Shown one piece after another: positions 26,524 to 34,646 of a stretch of 64,000 bases of DNA (position 1 is the stretch's first letter; each line of letters opens with the position of its first letter). The position numbers and the translations under genes are program-made. The notes beneath the pieces were generated by a model. It searched no databases and had not been told where the DNA came from. It worked only from the letters and a program-made list of their open reading frames with translations. Source of the DNA: CBDCDJ01 sp965215355 (GTDB lineage Bacteria; Deinococcota; Deinococci; Deinococcales; Trueperaceae); contig CBDCDJ010000007.1 of assembly GCA_965215355.1 (NCBI GenBank), positions 1 through 64,000 on the forward strand, read 5' to 3'.

Positions 26524-26753
26524 TCATTCTTCGTCGTACAGATATTTGTCATGGTTTTCTGCAAGGTCGGCAGGGGTGTCTCGTCAAACGTTTTGTACTT
26601 AGCGAAAAATGGGTCACGTTCTGCAGGTTTAATTAGAACACGTTCCTCGAGTAGTTCACGAGCAAACTCCTCTAACGAGACGCCTTCTTCACGTGCTAAG
26701 GTCTCGGCGCGGGTTTTAAGCTCGAGGAGTAAGGTGATGTCTAGGTGTTCCAT
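26524..26753 (-). pseudogene. Antitoxin-like small gene with one-base frameshift
   Basis: The ATG at 26753 starts MEHLDITLLLELKTRAETLA and continues EEGVSLEEFARELLEERV, an antitoxin-like helical region, then DPFFAKYKTFDE. As written the frame then runs across the end of the GNAT gene. Adding one C to the CCCC run near 26578 gives PADLAENHDKYLYDEE and TGA at 26526-26524, an acidic end typical of antitoxins of the Asp-Lys-Tyr-Leu-Tyr type. The repaired gene would encode about 76 residues. No toxin gene is beside it. The frameshift may be a sequencing error. Confidence 0.55.
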
Positions 26754-26781
26754 AACGTGTCTAGCATAGCGCAGCCGCTAC

Positions 26782-27255
26782 TCATGCCTGCCCCTCGAGT
26801 CCCGCCTTCAACCCTTCCCGGAGTTTTTTGATGTCCTCGGCGAGGGCGCTCACGAACACTTCGTCAAAGCCGCTGAACAGCTCACGCAGCCAGCGCTCGT
26901 GTTGCACCGCCATCTTTGCAAACAGGGTTTTGCCCTCGTCGGTTAAGGTGATGAGGTAGACGCGGCGGTCGCCTGGGGACGGCTCGCGCCGCACGAGCCC
27001 GTCCCGGCTCAAGCGGTCGACCAGGCCGGTGACGTTGCCGTTCGAGACCATCAACAGTTGCGAGATTTCGGTCATCGTTCTGGGCGCGTCGTCTCGAGCG
27101 ATTTCACTCATCAGGTCGAACTGGGCCAGGGTCACGTCGAAGTGCTCACGCAAGCGACTCCTGAGATGGTTTTCGATAAAGTTGGCGCTGCCGAGAAGGC
27201 GCAGCCACAGCCGCAAAGCGGTTTTGTCGGGTTTGCTGAGGACTTCGGGGGCCAC
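26782..27255 (-). CDS. MarR-family transcriptional regulator
   Basis: The 157-residue protein is a winged-helix MarR regulator, with LAQFDLMSEIARDDA, TMTEISQLLMVSNGNVTGLV (recognition helix) and RREPSPGDRRVYLITLTDEG (the wing with its DxR motif). It starts with GTG at 27255, five bases after the oxygenase/reductase stop, so it is the last gene of the leftward anthranilate operon. MarR proteins in aromatic-degradation clusters typically bind the aryl-CoA thioester or free acid and derepress their operon. That ligand role is inferred from context. Confidence 0.9.
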   Translation of the reverse strand: MAPEVLSKPDKTALRLWLRLLGSANFIENHLRSRLREHFDVTLAQFDLMSEIARDDAPRTMTEISQLLMVSNGNVTGLVDRLSRDGLVRREPSPGDRRVYLITLTDEGKTLFAKMAVQHERWLRELFSGFDEVFVSALAEDIKKLREGLKAGLEGQA

Positions 27256-27260
27256 GTTTG

Positions 27261-29654
27261 TCAGTCTCCTTGTTCCACCAGCAGGGCGTCGGCCTGTTGC
27301 AAGGTTGCCTCGCCAGCCGCTCCTACTTCGTCAACCTCGACCGCGTGGCTCGGCGGTCTCGCTTTGAGCCGCAACTCCCTGGTCGCCTCGTTCTCGCGCT
27401 CGGCGATTCGGAAGGCCTGCGCCTTGCCGGTGAGGTACGGCTTCGGCCAGGGCTGAGGCTTGTAGCCGTAGTGCGCGGCGGCGTGCAGCGTGAAGTAGGG
27501 GTTGGCTAAGTGCGGACGCGCCAGCGCGACGAGGTCGCTACGGCCCTGAAGCAAAATCGTGTTCACCTGGTCCGGCGTGGTGATGTTGCCGACCGACATG
27601 GTGGCAATCCCGACCTCGTGCCGCACCCTGTCGGCGAAAGGCGTTTGATACATGCGTCCGTAGACGGGTTTTTGGCCCGCGACCGTTTGCCCGGTCGAAA
27701 CGTCGATAAGGTCGGCTCCGGCTTCTTTCAACAAGCGCGCGGCCATCACCAGGTCGTTGCCGGACAGTCCGCCGGGTGCCCAGTCGGTCGCGGACAGGCG
27801 CACCGACATCGGCTTGTGCTCGGGCCAAACCTCACGGCAGGCGTTGAAGACCTCGAGCGGAAACCTCATCCGGGCTTCGATAGGGCCGCCATACTCGTCT
27901 TTGCGCCTATTCGTCAAGGGTGAAATAAAACTGGCGAGGAGGTAGCCGTGGGCCATGTGAACCTCGAGCATGTCGAAACCCGCTTCGTCGGCGTGGCGCG
28001 CGCTGCGCACAAAGTCGTCCACCACCTTGTCCATGTCGGCGCGGCTCAGCTCTTTGGGTTCCTGGCTCACGTCCTCCAGGTACGGCACCGACGAGGCCGA
28101 ATAGACGGGCCAGTTGGCCTCGGGCAGCGGGTGGTCCATCCGCTCCCAGCCGACCTGCGTCGAACCCTTGCGGCCCGCGTGGCCGAGTTGCATACACAGC
28201 TTGGACTCGGTGTGCTCGTGGACGAATCTCACGATGCGCGTAAAGGCGTCCCGCTGCGCCTCGTTCCACAACCCGGTACAGCCCGGCGTGATGCGCGCTT
28301 CGGGCGAGGGGCAGGTCATCTCGACGAAGACGAGACCCGCGCCGCCCACCGCGCGACTCGTGAGGTGCTGAAAGTGCCAGTCGTTCGGCAAACCGTCCAC
28401 GGCGGAATACTGCGCCATCGGCGAGACGACGACGCGGTTCGTAAGGGTCATGTCGCGCAGTTGAAAAGGTGTGAACATCGGCGGGGTGTCGTCTTTGACC
28501 TCGAAGCCTTTGTCCCGCACCTCTTCCAAAAAGTCCTTCTGGACCCGCTCGACAAACCCCTTGTCCCGCAGCAGCAAGTTCTCGTAGGTAATCTGCTTCG
28601 AACGCGACATCACCCCGAAGGCGAACTGTTCGGGCGACATTTCGAAGTAGCGCTCCATGTTCTCGAACCACTGCAGCGAAACGTTGGCGGCGTGCTGCGT
28701 TTTCTCGACCTCCTCGCGGCGGTCGGTGTCGAAAGCGGTGAGCGCGTCGGCGACTCTATGATGTTCGCGGAGGGCGTTGAGCAGCGCCACCGCGTCCTCC
28801 ATCGCCAGCTTCGTACCCGAGCCGATGGAGTAGTGCGCCGTCGCCTTGGCGTCGCCGAGCAGTACGAGGTTTTTATGAATCCAACGCGCGTTTTTCACCG
28901 TCGGAAACTGCCGCCACAGCGAGCGGTTGATTAAGAGAGGATGACCGGCCAACTCCTCGGCAAAGATTTCCTCGATTTCGGCAGCATACTCGGCCTCGGT
29001 CATTTCACCAAAGCCGAGCTTGCGGTGCGTTTCGGGCGACATCTCGATAACCCAGGTGCTCCGATTCGGCTCGTACTGGTAAGCGTGTGCCAGGACAACG
29101 CCCGCGGGTGTCTCGCGGAAAAAATACTTGAAGGCGTCGAGTTCCCGCGTCGAACCCAGCCAGCAGAACATGTCCTGCCCCAGGTCTACCTCGGTGCCGA
29201 AATGACCCTCGAGCGCGTCACGGATTTTACTGTTGATGCCGTCGGCGGCGACGATTAAGTCGCTGTCGGCGAAACGGGACAGGTCGGCGGGGTCAACCTC
29301 ATGATTAAAGATGAGGTTCACGCCCAACTCGCGGCAGCGGTCTTGCAATAAGAGGAGAAGCGACATCCTCGAGCACCCCGCAAACCCGTTGCCCGCACAC
29401 CTCAGCACATGGCCCTTGTAATGCACGTCCACATCGTCCCAATAGGCGAAGTTGCGGCGAATCGCCTTGTACGAAGGCGCGTCGTAGTCCCTGAACACGC
29501 CCAAGGTCTCGTCCGAAAAAACCACGCCGAAGCCGAAGGTGTCGTCGGGTCCGTTGCGTTCAAACACGGTCACGTCGTAACTCAGCCATTCTTTTTTGAC
29601 GAGCAGCGCGAAGTAAAGCCCGCCCGGCCCGCCGCCGATAATGTTTACTTTCAC
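27261..29654 (-). CDS. 2-Aminobenzoyl-CoA monooxygenase/reductase type fusion (or salicylyl-CoA 5-hydroxylase type)
   Basis: The 797-residue protein fuses two enzymes. Residues 1 to about 385 are a class A flavin monooxygenase, with VNIIGGGPGGLYFALLVKK and LVLLGDAKATAHYSIGSG. From about 395 an Old Yellow Enzyme domain follows, with FTPFQLRDMTLTNRVVVSPM, GHAGRKGS and HMAHGYLLASFISPLTNRR. This architecture is known from 2-aminobenzoyl-CoA monooxygenase/reductase of aerobic anthranilate degradation and from salicylyl-CoA 5-hydroxylase. The adjacent benzoate-type CoA ligase and kynurenine genes favour anthraniloyl-CoA, which would be hydroxylated and then reduced to a non-aromatic ring. It overlaps the ligase gene by four bases. 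Confidence 0.88.
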   Translation of the reverse strand: MKVNIIGGGPGGLYFALLVKKEWLSYDVTVFERNGPDDTFGFGVVFSDETLGVFRDYDAPSYKAIRRNFAYWDDVDVHYKGHVLRCAGNGFAGCSRMSLLLLLQDRCRELGVNLIFNHEVDPADLSRFADSDLIVAADGINSKIRDALEGHFGTEVDLGQDMFCWLGSTRELDAFKYFFRETPAGVVLAHAYQYEPNRSTWVIEMSPETHRKLGFGEMTEAEYAAEIEEIFAEELAGHPLLINRSLWRQFPTVKNARWIHKNLVLLGDAKATAHYSIGSGTKLAMEDAVALLNALREHHRVADALTAFDTDRREEVEKTQHAANVSLQWFENMERYFEMSPEQFAFGVMSRSKQITYENLLLRDKGFVERVQKDFLEEVRDKGFEVKDDTPPMFTPFQLRDMTLTNRVVVSPMAQYSAVDGLPNDWHFQHLTSRAVGGAGLVFVEMTCPSPEARITPGCTGLWNEAQRDAFTRIVRFVHEHTESKLCMQLGHAGRKGSTQVGWERMDHPLPEANWPVYSASSVPYLEDVSQEPKELSRADMDKVVDDFVRSARHADEAGFDMLEVHMAHGYLLASFISPLTNRRKDEYGGPIEARMRFPLEVFNACREVWPEHKPMSVRLSATDWAPGGLSGNDLVMAARLLKEAGADLIDVSTGQTVAGQKPVYGRMYQTPFADRVRHEVGIATMSVGNITTPDQVNTILLQGRSDLVALARPHLANPYFTLHAAAHYGYKPQPWPKPYLTGKAQAFRIAERENEATRELRLKARPPSHAVEVDEVGAAGEATLQQADALLVEQGD

Positions 29655-31258
29655 GCTGTCGCCTCCCGCTCTCGCAACACGAAACGCTGCACTTTACCTG
29701 TCCCGGTGCGGGGCATCTCGTCTATAAACTCGACGGCCCTTGGATATTTATACGGCGCGATGGTGGCTTTGACGTAGTCCTGAAGCTCTTTCACCAGCTC
29801 GTCGCTCGAGGTGTAGTTGTCGCTCAGTACGATGAACGCCTTGACGATGTGGCCCCGAGTTTCGTCCGGCACGCCGACCACGGCGCACTCGAGCACCGCC
29901 GCGTGTGTGAGCAGCGCGTCCTCGACCTCCGGCCCGGCGATGTTGTAGCCCGAAGAGATAATCATGTCGTCGGCCCTCGACTGAAACCAAAAATAGCCGT
30001 CTGCATCTTCCAGATAAGCATCCCCGGTGAGGTTCCAACCGTCCAGCACGTACTCCTGTTGTCGCGGGTCGGCCAGGTAGCGGCAGCCGGTGGGGCCGCG
30101 CACCGCGAGGCGGCCTATTTCGCCCACGACGCGCTCGCCCTTTTCATCAACGACCTTGGCCTCGTAACCCGGCACCGGTTTGCCCGTCGCGCCGGGGCGG
30201 ATGTCGTCGCCGGATGCGGAGATGAAAATATGCAGCATCTCGGTCGCGCCGATGCCGTCGATAAGTTTTATTCCGGTCGCCTCATGCCAGGCGTCGAAGG
30301 TCGCTTTGGGCAGGGTTTCCCCAGCCGAGACGCACTTTTTGAGGCTGCTGAGGTCGCGCCCCTCTTCCAGCATCATCCTGTAAGCGGTCGGTGAGGTAAA
30401 GCAAACCGTCGGCCTCACTTTTTCGATGGCGGCGGCGAGGTTGGAGGGTGAAGGGGCCTCGAGCAAGTACACGCTTGCCCCCACCCGCAGCGGAAACCAC
30501 ACCAGCCCGCCCGTCCCGAAGGTAAAGGCGAGCGGCGGTGAGCCGATGAACAGGTCGTCAGCTTCGGGCTCGAGGATGTGGCGCGGGAAGAGGTCGCAAA
30601 CGGCTAAGATGTCGCGGTGAAAGTGAACCGTGGCTTTTGGGTCGCCGGTCGTGCCGGAGGTGAAGGCGATGAGGCAGGGGTCGTCCGCGGCGGTGTCCAC
30701 GGCGTCGAAACTCGGGGGCTGTTTAGCCATGAGGGTCTCGAGTTCGCCGGAGCCATAAAAGTAAAGGGTGTGCTCGAGTTCTCCGCACGCTTCAAAAGTG
30801 CGGGCCATCTCATCTTTCAAGCGTTCGTCGCAGAGCGCCAAACGAACCTTCGCCTTTTTCACCATATAGCTCAGTTCTTTGGCGCGCAGCAGCGGCATCG
30901 TCGCCACCACCACGCCGCCCGCCTTGAGAACCGCGAAGTAGCAGGCCACCATCATCGGGTTGTTCGCCGCGCGCAATAGCACCCGCTCGCCGGGGATAAG
31001 GCCGAGTTCGTGGGCAAGGACGTTGGCGATGTGGTCAACTCGTTCTTGCAGGTCTCGATACGTCCAGGTCACCTCGTCGCTGCGGATGCAGGGACGCTCG
31101 CCCCAACCTTTTTTCACAGCCTCGTCTACCAGTTCTGCCGCGACGTTGAGCCTGTCGGGATAGCCGAACTCCTCCAGGTTGATAAAGTCCGGCCACTGTT
31201 CCGGCGGCGGCAAGTTGTCGCGCACGAAGGTATCTTTAGGGGCTGTGGCGTCAGACAC
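29651..31258 (-). CDS. 2-Aminobenzoate-CoA ligase (benzoate-CoA ligase family)
   Basis: This 535-residue acyl-adenylate-forming enzyme has LIAFTSGTTGDPKATVHFHR (phosphate loop), DGIGATEMLHIF (adenine binding), LTGDAYLEDADGYFWFQSRA (the conserved Gly-Asp and Arg) and a C-terminal PRTGTGKVQRFVL with the catalytic Lys. It belongs to the aryl-CoA ligase branch. Next to the monooxygenase/reductase fusion and downstream of kynurenine-pathway functions, the likely substrate is 2-aminobenzoate, activated to its CoA thioester in the cytoplasm. Its four-base overlap with the next gene suggests translational coupling. Confidence 0.88.
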   Translation of the reverse strand: MSDATAPKDTFVRDNLPPPEQWPDFINLEEFGYPDRLNVAAELVDEAVKKGWGERPCIRSDEVTWTYRDLQERVDHIANVLAHELGLIPGERVLLRAANNPMMVACYFAVLKAGGVVVATMPLLRAKELSYMVKKAKVRLALCDERLKDEMARTFEACGELEHTLYFYGSGELETLMAKQPPSFDAVDTAADDPCLIAFTSGTTGDPKATVHFHRDILAVCDLFPRHILEPEADDLFIGSPPLAFTFGTGGLVWFPLRVGASVYLLEAPSPSNLAAAIEKVRPTVCFTSPTAYRMMLEEGRDLSSLKKCVSAGETLPKATFDAWHEATGIKLIDGIGATEMLHIFISASGDDIRPGATGKPVPGYEAKVVDEKGERVVGEIGRLAVRGPTGCRYLADPRQQEYVLDGWNLTGDAYLEDADGYFWFQSRADDMIISSGYNIAGPEVEDALLTHAAVLECAVVGVPDETRGHIVKAFIVLSDNYTSSDELVKELQDYVKATIAPYKYPRAVEFIDEMPRTGTGKVQRFVLREREATA

Positions 31259-31293
31259 GACTCAGTCACCTCCAAAAAGAGAAAAGAGCATGG

Positions 31294-32484
31294 CTACGAA
31301 GTTTCCTTCCCGTCGCTGTACGCCTTTAAAGTCTGCTTGGCAATAATTTGCTGTTGCACTTCCGACGCGCCTTCGTAAATCCGCAAGGCGCGCACCTCGC
31401 GGTACAAGCGTTCGACGGTTTCGCCCCGCCTCACGCCGCGCCCGCCGTGGAGTTGGACGGCGGCGTCCACGACGCGCTGCGCCGCTTCGGTCGCGTAAAG
31501 TTTCGCCATCGAGGCTTCACGGGAGACGCGCTCCTGCACGCAGTCTTTGGTCCAGGCGGCGCGGTAGACGAGCAGGGCGGAAGCGTCTATCTCGAGCGCC
31601 ATGTCAGCGATTTTGGCCTGAGTCAGTTGCATGTCGGCTAAGGGCGCGCCGAACAGGTGTCGTTCGGTCGTGTGCGCCAACGTTTCTTGCAGCGCCCGCC
31701 GCGCGAAACCGAGCGCCGCCGCGCCCACGGTCGAGCGGAACACGTCGAGGGTCGCCATCGCCACGTTGAAACCGCGACCCGCCTCGCCAACGAGTTTGCA
31801 CGAGGGGACGCGGCAGTTCTCGAACACCAGCCGCGCCAGAGGGTGCGGCGCGCTGGCCTCGATGCGCTCGGCGACGCGCAGCCCTGCCGTCCCTGCATCG
31901 ACGATAAACGCGCTCAAGCCCTTCGCCCCCGCCGCTTCCCCGGTGCGTGCAAAAATGAGGTAAAAGTCAGCAATACCGCCGTTAGAAATCCAGGTTTTTT
32001 CGCCGTTCAGCACGAACGTGTCCCCGTCCCACTCGGCTGTCGTCGCCAGCGCGCTCACGTCCGAACCCGCCTCGGGTTCGGAGAGGGCGAAGGCGGCGAT
32101 TTTTTTGCCCTTCGCCACGGCGGGAAGATACGCGGCCTTTTGTTCGTTTGTGCCGAACAAGCTGATGGGGCCACTCCCCAAACCTTGCATCGCAAAGGCG
32201 AAGTCCGCCAGCCCGTTGAAACGCGCTAAAGTCTCGCGGCTCAGGCAGAGCGTACGCACGTCGAGCTTACCCTCGGTTGATGTGCAGGGCTCGAGCCACC
32301 CTCCCGCTCCCAACGCCTTCACCCAGGCGCGAACACTGGCGTCAACATCGTCACCATGAGGAATTTCGGCGGCGGTTTGTGCGGCCCAAGGCTCGAGCCC
32401 CTCCGCGTGTTGCCTATGTGTACCGTCAAAAAAAGGCCAGGCGAGAAAGGTGCGGTCAATACCGGTCATAGGGGCGACTTTCAT
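31294..32484 (-). CDS. Acyl-CoA dehydrogenase
   Basis: The 396-residue flavoprotein has FALSEPEAGSDVSALATTAE and WISNGGIADFYLIFART in the FAD-binding middle domain. Its C-terminal helical domain has AAVQLHGGRGVRRGETVERL and IYEGASEVQQQIIAKQ, where a catalytic base and FAD contacts lie. It probably introduces or removes a double bond in an alicyclic or ring-opened CoA thioester after ring reduction of anthraniloyl-CoA. The ATG at 32484 gives a normal length; a GTG at 32496 and an ATG at 32469 are alternatives. It sits 13 bases after the hydratase gene. Confidence 0.9.
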   Translation of the reverse strand: MKVAPMTGIDRTFLAWPFFDGTHRQHAEGLEPWAAQTAAEIPHGDDVDASVRAWVKALGAGGWLEPCTSTEGKLDVRTLCLSRETLARFNGLADFAFAMQGLGSGPISLFGTNEQKAAYLPAVAKGKKIAAFALSEPEAGSDVSALATTAEWDGDTFVLNGEKTWISNGGIADFYLIFARTGEAAGAKGLSAFIVDAGTAGLRVAERIEASAPHPLARLVFENCRVPSCKLVGEAGRGFNVAMATLDVFRSTVGAAALGFARRALQETLAHTTERHLFGAPLADMQLTQAKIADMALEIDASALLVYRAAWTKDCVQERVSREASMAKLYATEAAQRVVDAAVQLHGGRGVRRGETVERLYREVRALRIYEGASEVQQQIIAKQTLKAYSDGKETS

Positions 32485-32497
32485 CTCAGAGTTCACT

Positions 32498-33334
32498 CTA
32501 GTTCCCCTCGAAAACGGGTTTTTTCTTCGCTGCGAACGCCTCGAACGCCCGCACAAAATCCTCCGTCTGCATACAAAGGGCCTGCGCTTGCGCCTCGGCT
32601 TCGATGGCCTGCTCCACGCTCATGTTCCACTCCTGGTTGAGCATCGTTTTGGTCATGCCGTGCGCGAAGGTCGGGCCTTGAAGAAGACGGCGCACTGTGT
32701 CTTGGGCCTCCCCGAGCACTCCGGCCTCGCAGACCCGGTTGTAAAAGCCCCACCGCTCACCCTCCTCGGCGCTCATGCTGCGGCCCGTGAACAGGAGCTC
32801 GGCGGCGCGGCCCTGACCGATGATGCGCGGCAGAATCGCGCAGGCTCCCATATCACACCCTGCCAAGCCCACCCGCACGAACAGGTAGGCGACTTTTGCA
32901 TCCTTTGTCCCGTAGCGCAAATCGCACGCCATCGCTATCGCCGCGCCCGCCCCGACGCAAACCCCGTCGATGGCGGCGACCACCGGTTGCGGGCAAGCGC
33001 GAATCGCTTTGACCAGGTCGCCGGTCATGCGGGTGAAAGCGAGCAAGTCTTTCATGCTGCTCTTGGTCAAGGGGCCGATGATTTCGAACACGTCGCCGCC
33101 CGAGCAAAAGTTGCCGCCCGCCCCGGTGATGACCACACCCTTCACGTCGTCGCTGTAGGCCAAGTTGCGAAACAGGTCGCGCAGTTCGGCGTAAGACTCG
33201 AAGGTGAGCGGGTTTTTGCGCTTGGGGCGGTTGAGGGTGAGCGTGGCGAGGCCGTCGTCGACATCCCACAAGAAATGCTCGGCCTGGTAGCTTGCCAAGC
33301 GCATATCGGTCAGGGTGAGGTTGTGTTCGCTCAC
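32498..33334 (-). CDS. Enoyl-CoA hydratase/isomerase family protein
   Basis: The 278-residue crotonase-fold protein shows LTLNRPKRKNPLTFESYAEL, GAGGNFCSGGDVFEIIG (oxyanion hole) and DGVCVGAGAAIAMACDLRYG. It may hydrate the ring double bond, or hydrolyse the ring, of the reduced anthraniloyl-CoA product; crotonases do both in aryl-CoA pathways. It overlaps the Rid-family gene by four bases and precedes the acyl-CoA dehydrogenase. An N-terminal extension of about 20 residues before the fold is present. Confidence 0.9.
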   Translation of the reverse strand: MSEHNLTLTDMRLASYQAEHFLWDVDDGLATLTLNRPKRKNPLTFESYAELRDLFRNLAYSDDVKGVVITGAGGNFCSGGDVFEIIGPLTKSSMKDLLAFTRMTGDLVKAIRACPQPVVAAIDGVCVGAGAAIAMACDLRYGTKDAKVAYLFVRVGLAGCDMGACAILPRIIGQGRAAELLFTGRSMSAEEGERWGFYNRVCEAGVLGEAQDTVRRLLQGPTFAHGMTKTMLNQEWNMSVEQAIEAEAQAQALCMQTEDFVRAFEAFAAKKKPVFEGN

Positions 33335-33756
33335 GTCCCTTCCTCCGGTATCACCGCGGTGGCTTCGATTTCGACCTTGGCCCGGTCTTCCATCAGCGCG
33401 GCGACTTGCACCATCGCCATCGCCGGGTAGTGCTTGCCAAACGTCTCGCGGTAGGCGCTGCCGATAGCGGCAAGGTTGGCGTGGTACTCGCGCTTGTCGG
33501 TGATGTACCAGGTCATGCGGACGACGTGCTCAGGCTTCGCCCCGGCCTCGGCGAGCACGGTAACGACGTTTTGAAGGGTTTGCCGCGTCTGGTCGGCCAA
33601 GGTGTCGCTCTCGAACTCGCCCTTGCTGTTCCAACCGATAAGCCCCGCCACAAAGACCAGCCGCCCTTTCGCCACCACCCCGTTTGAGTAACCCTTCGGC
33701 GCGGGCCAACCCAACGGTTGAAGTATCTGTTGCGTGCGTGGCTCGAGCCCGTTCAC
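33331..33756 (-). CDS. Rid family (YjgF/YER057c) protein lacking the RidA arginine
   Basis: The 141-residue protein has the Rid fold, with PAPKGYSNGVVAKGRLVFVA, TRQTLQNVVTVLAEAGAKPE and AKVEIEATAVIPEE. In archetypal RidA a conserved Arg in the Pro-Ala-Arg-Ser segment anchors the imine carboxylate. Here the aligned segment is YPAMAMVQVAAL, so that Arg seems absent. This suggests a Rid subfamily with a different substrate, perhaps an amino-cyclohexene-CoA intermediate. Rid genes also occur in the known 2-aminobenzoate cluster of Azoarcus. GTG at 33756 is the start. Confidence 0.85.
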   Translation of the reverse strand: MNGLEPRTQQILQPLGWPAPKGYSNGVVAKGRLVFVAGLIGWNSKGEFESDTLADQTRQTLQNVVTVLAEAGAKPEHVVRMTWYITDKREYHANLAAIGSAYRETFGKHYPAMAMVQVAALMEDRAKVEIEATAVIPEEGT

Positions 33757-33771
33757 TTTGTCCCTCGGTTC

Positions 33772-34527
33772 CTAAACAAGTTCTCCTCCAGCGATGACGA
33801 TGTTTTGTCCGGTGATAGAGCCGCTCGAGTCCCCACACAACCACAGCGCCGCCGCCGCGACCTCTTCGGGCTGGACGAAACGGCCTTGCGGGTTTTGGAG
33901 CACCGCCCTCGCCTCTTCTTGCGTCTTGCCGGTTTTTTGGCTGATGTTGCTCAAACTCGTGTCAAGCATGTCGGTTTCGGTGTAACCGGGGCAAAGGCTG
34001 TTGACGGTAATCCCGGTTCTGGCAAGCTCTACGGCCAGAGATTTCGTCAGTCCTACAACGGCGTGCTTGCTGGCGCAGTAGGCGCTCACGTAGGCGTAGC
34101 CGGTCAACCCGGCGGTGCTGGCGACGTTGACGACGCGGCCCCAGCCGTTCGCTTTCATGCCCGGCAGAACGGCCTGTGTGCAGTGGACGGTGCCCATGAG
34201 GTTGACGTTCAGGAGGCGCTGGAAAAGCTCGAGGGAAGTCCTGTCGAACGGCGCGCTCTCGGCAATTCCGGCATTGTTGACGAGGATGTCGATGGTGCCG
34301 AAGACCTCGGCGGCTTTTTCGAAAGCGTCATGCACGCCGCCTTCGTCGCTCACATCGAGCTGGACGACCTGCGCTTTCTCGAGCCGGTTTCTGGTGGCCT
34401 CGAGCACGTCTATCGTCCGGCCCATCAGCGTGACCCTCGCCCCGGCCGCGCCGAGCGCCCCCGCGACCGCCGCGCCGATGCCGCGCCCACCGCCGGTCAC
34501 GACCGCGTGCTTGCCGTTCAGGTCCAT
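33772..34527 (-). CDS. Short-chain dehydrogenase/reductase (probable 3-hydroxyacyl-CoA type)
   Basis: The 251-residue SDR has AVVTGGGRGIGAAVAGAL (cofactor TGxxxGxG), LVNNAGIAES, VVNVASTAGLTGYAYVSAYC with Ser and Tyr of the catalytic triad, and SKHAVVGLTKSLAVELA with its Lys. The C terminus is IAGGELV. It is the first gene of the leftward anthranilate operon, reading from the promoter at 34545-34573. It probably oxidises a hydroxy-CoA intermediate in the beta-oxidation-like part of the pathway. Confidence 0.9.
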   Translation of the reverse strand: MDLNGKHAVVTGGGRGIGAAVAGALGAAGARVTLMGRTIDVLEATRNRLEKAQVVQLDVSDEGGVHDAFEKAAEVFGTIDILVNNAGIAESAPFDRTSLELFQRLLNVNLMGTVHCTQAVLPGMKANGWGRVVNVASTAGLTGYAYVSAYCASKHAVVGLTKSLAVELARTGITVNSLCPGYTETDMLDTSLSNISQKTGKTQEEARAVLQNPQGRFVQPEEVAAAALWLCGDSSGSITGQNIVIAGGELV

Positions 34528-34544
34528 ACTGTTTCCACCCCCGA

Positions 34545-34573
34545 ATCATACGCACTCACAAATTTATTTTCAA
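34545..34573 (-). promoter_or_regulatory. Promoter of the leftward anthranilate operon
   Basis: Read leftward, TTGAAA (34573-34568) and TATGAT (34550-34545) are separated by exactly 17 bases, a near-consensus sigma-70 promoter. It ends 18 bases before the SDR start codon. Confidence 0.7.
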
Positions 34574-34594
34574 CCTAAACTTTTTAGACGTTGA
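34570..34594. promoter_or_regulatory. Palindromic candidate operator between divergent promoters
   Basis: The outer arms TCAAC (34570-34574) and GTTGA (34590-34594) are complementary, and an inner pair CTAAA and TTTAG (34575-34587) is also complementary. The element overlaps both -35 boxes, so one bound regulator, such as the MarR protein of the operon, could control both directions. Confidence 0.45.
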
Positions 34595-34618
34595 CTTTCT
34601 CTGCAACCGGGATGATAT
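34591..34618 (+). promoter_or_regulatory. Promoter of the rightward TPP-kynB-liv operon
   Basis: TTGACT at 34591-34596 and TGATAT at 34613-34618 are 16 bases apart (17 if GATATG is taken). Transcription would begin near 34625, so the ATG at 34617 cannot be the translation start of the next gene. Confidence 0.6.
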
Positions 34619-34646
34619 GGTTGTCCAGAAGGTTTTCAAAAGCGTC

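Noticed and set aside
27261..29654. Firm naming as salicylyl-CoA 5-hydroxylase
   Set aside because: The architecture alone is shared with 2-aminobenzoyl-CoA monooxygenase/reductase, and the kynurenine genes favour the latter; both names are kept open.
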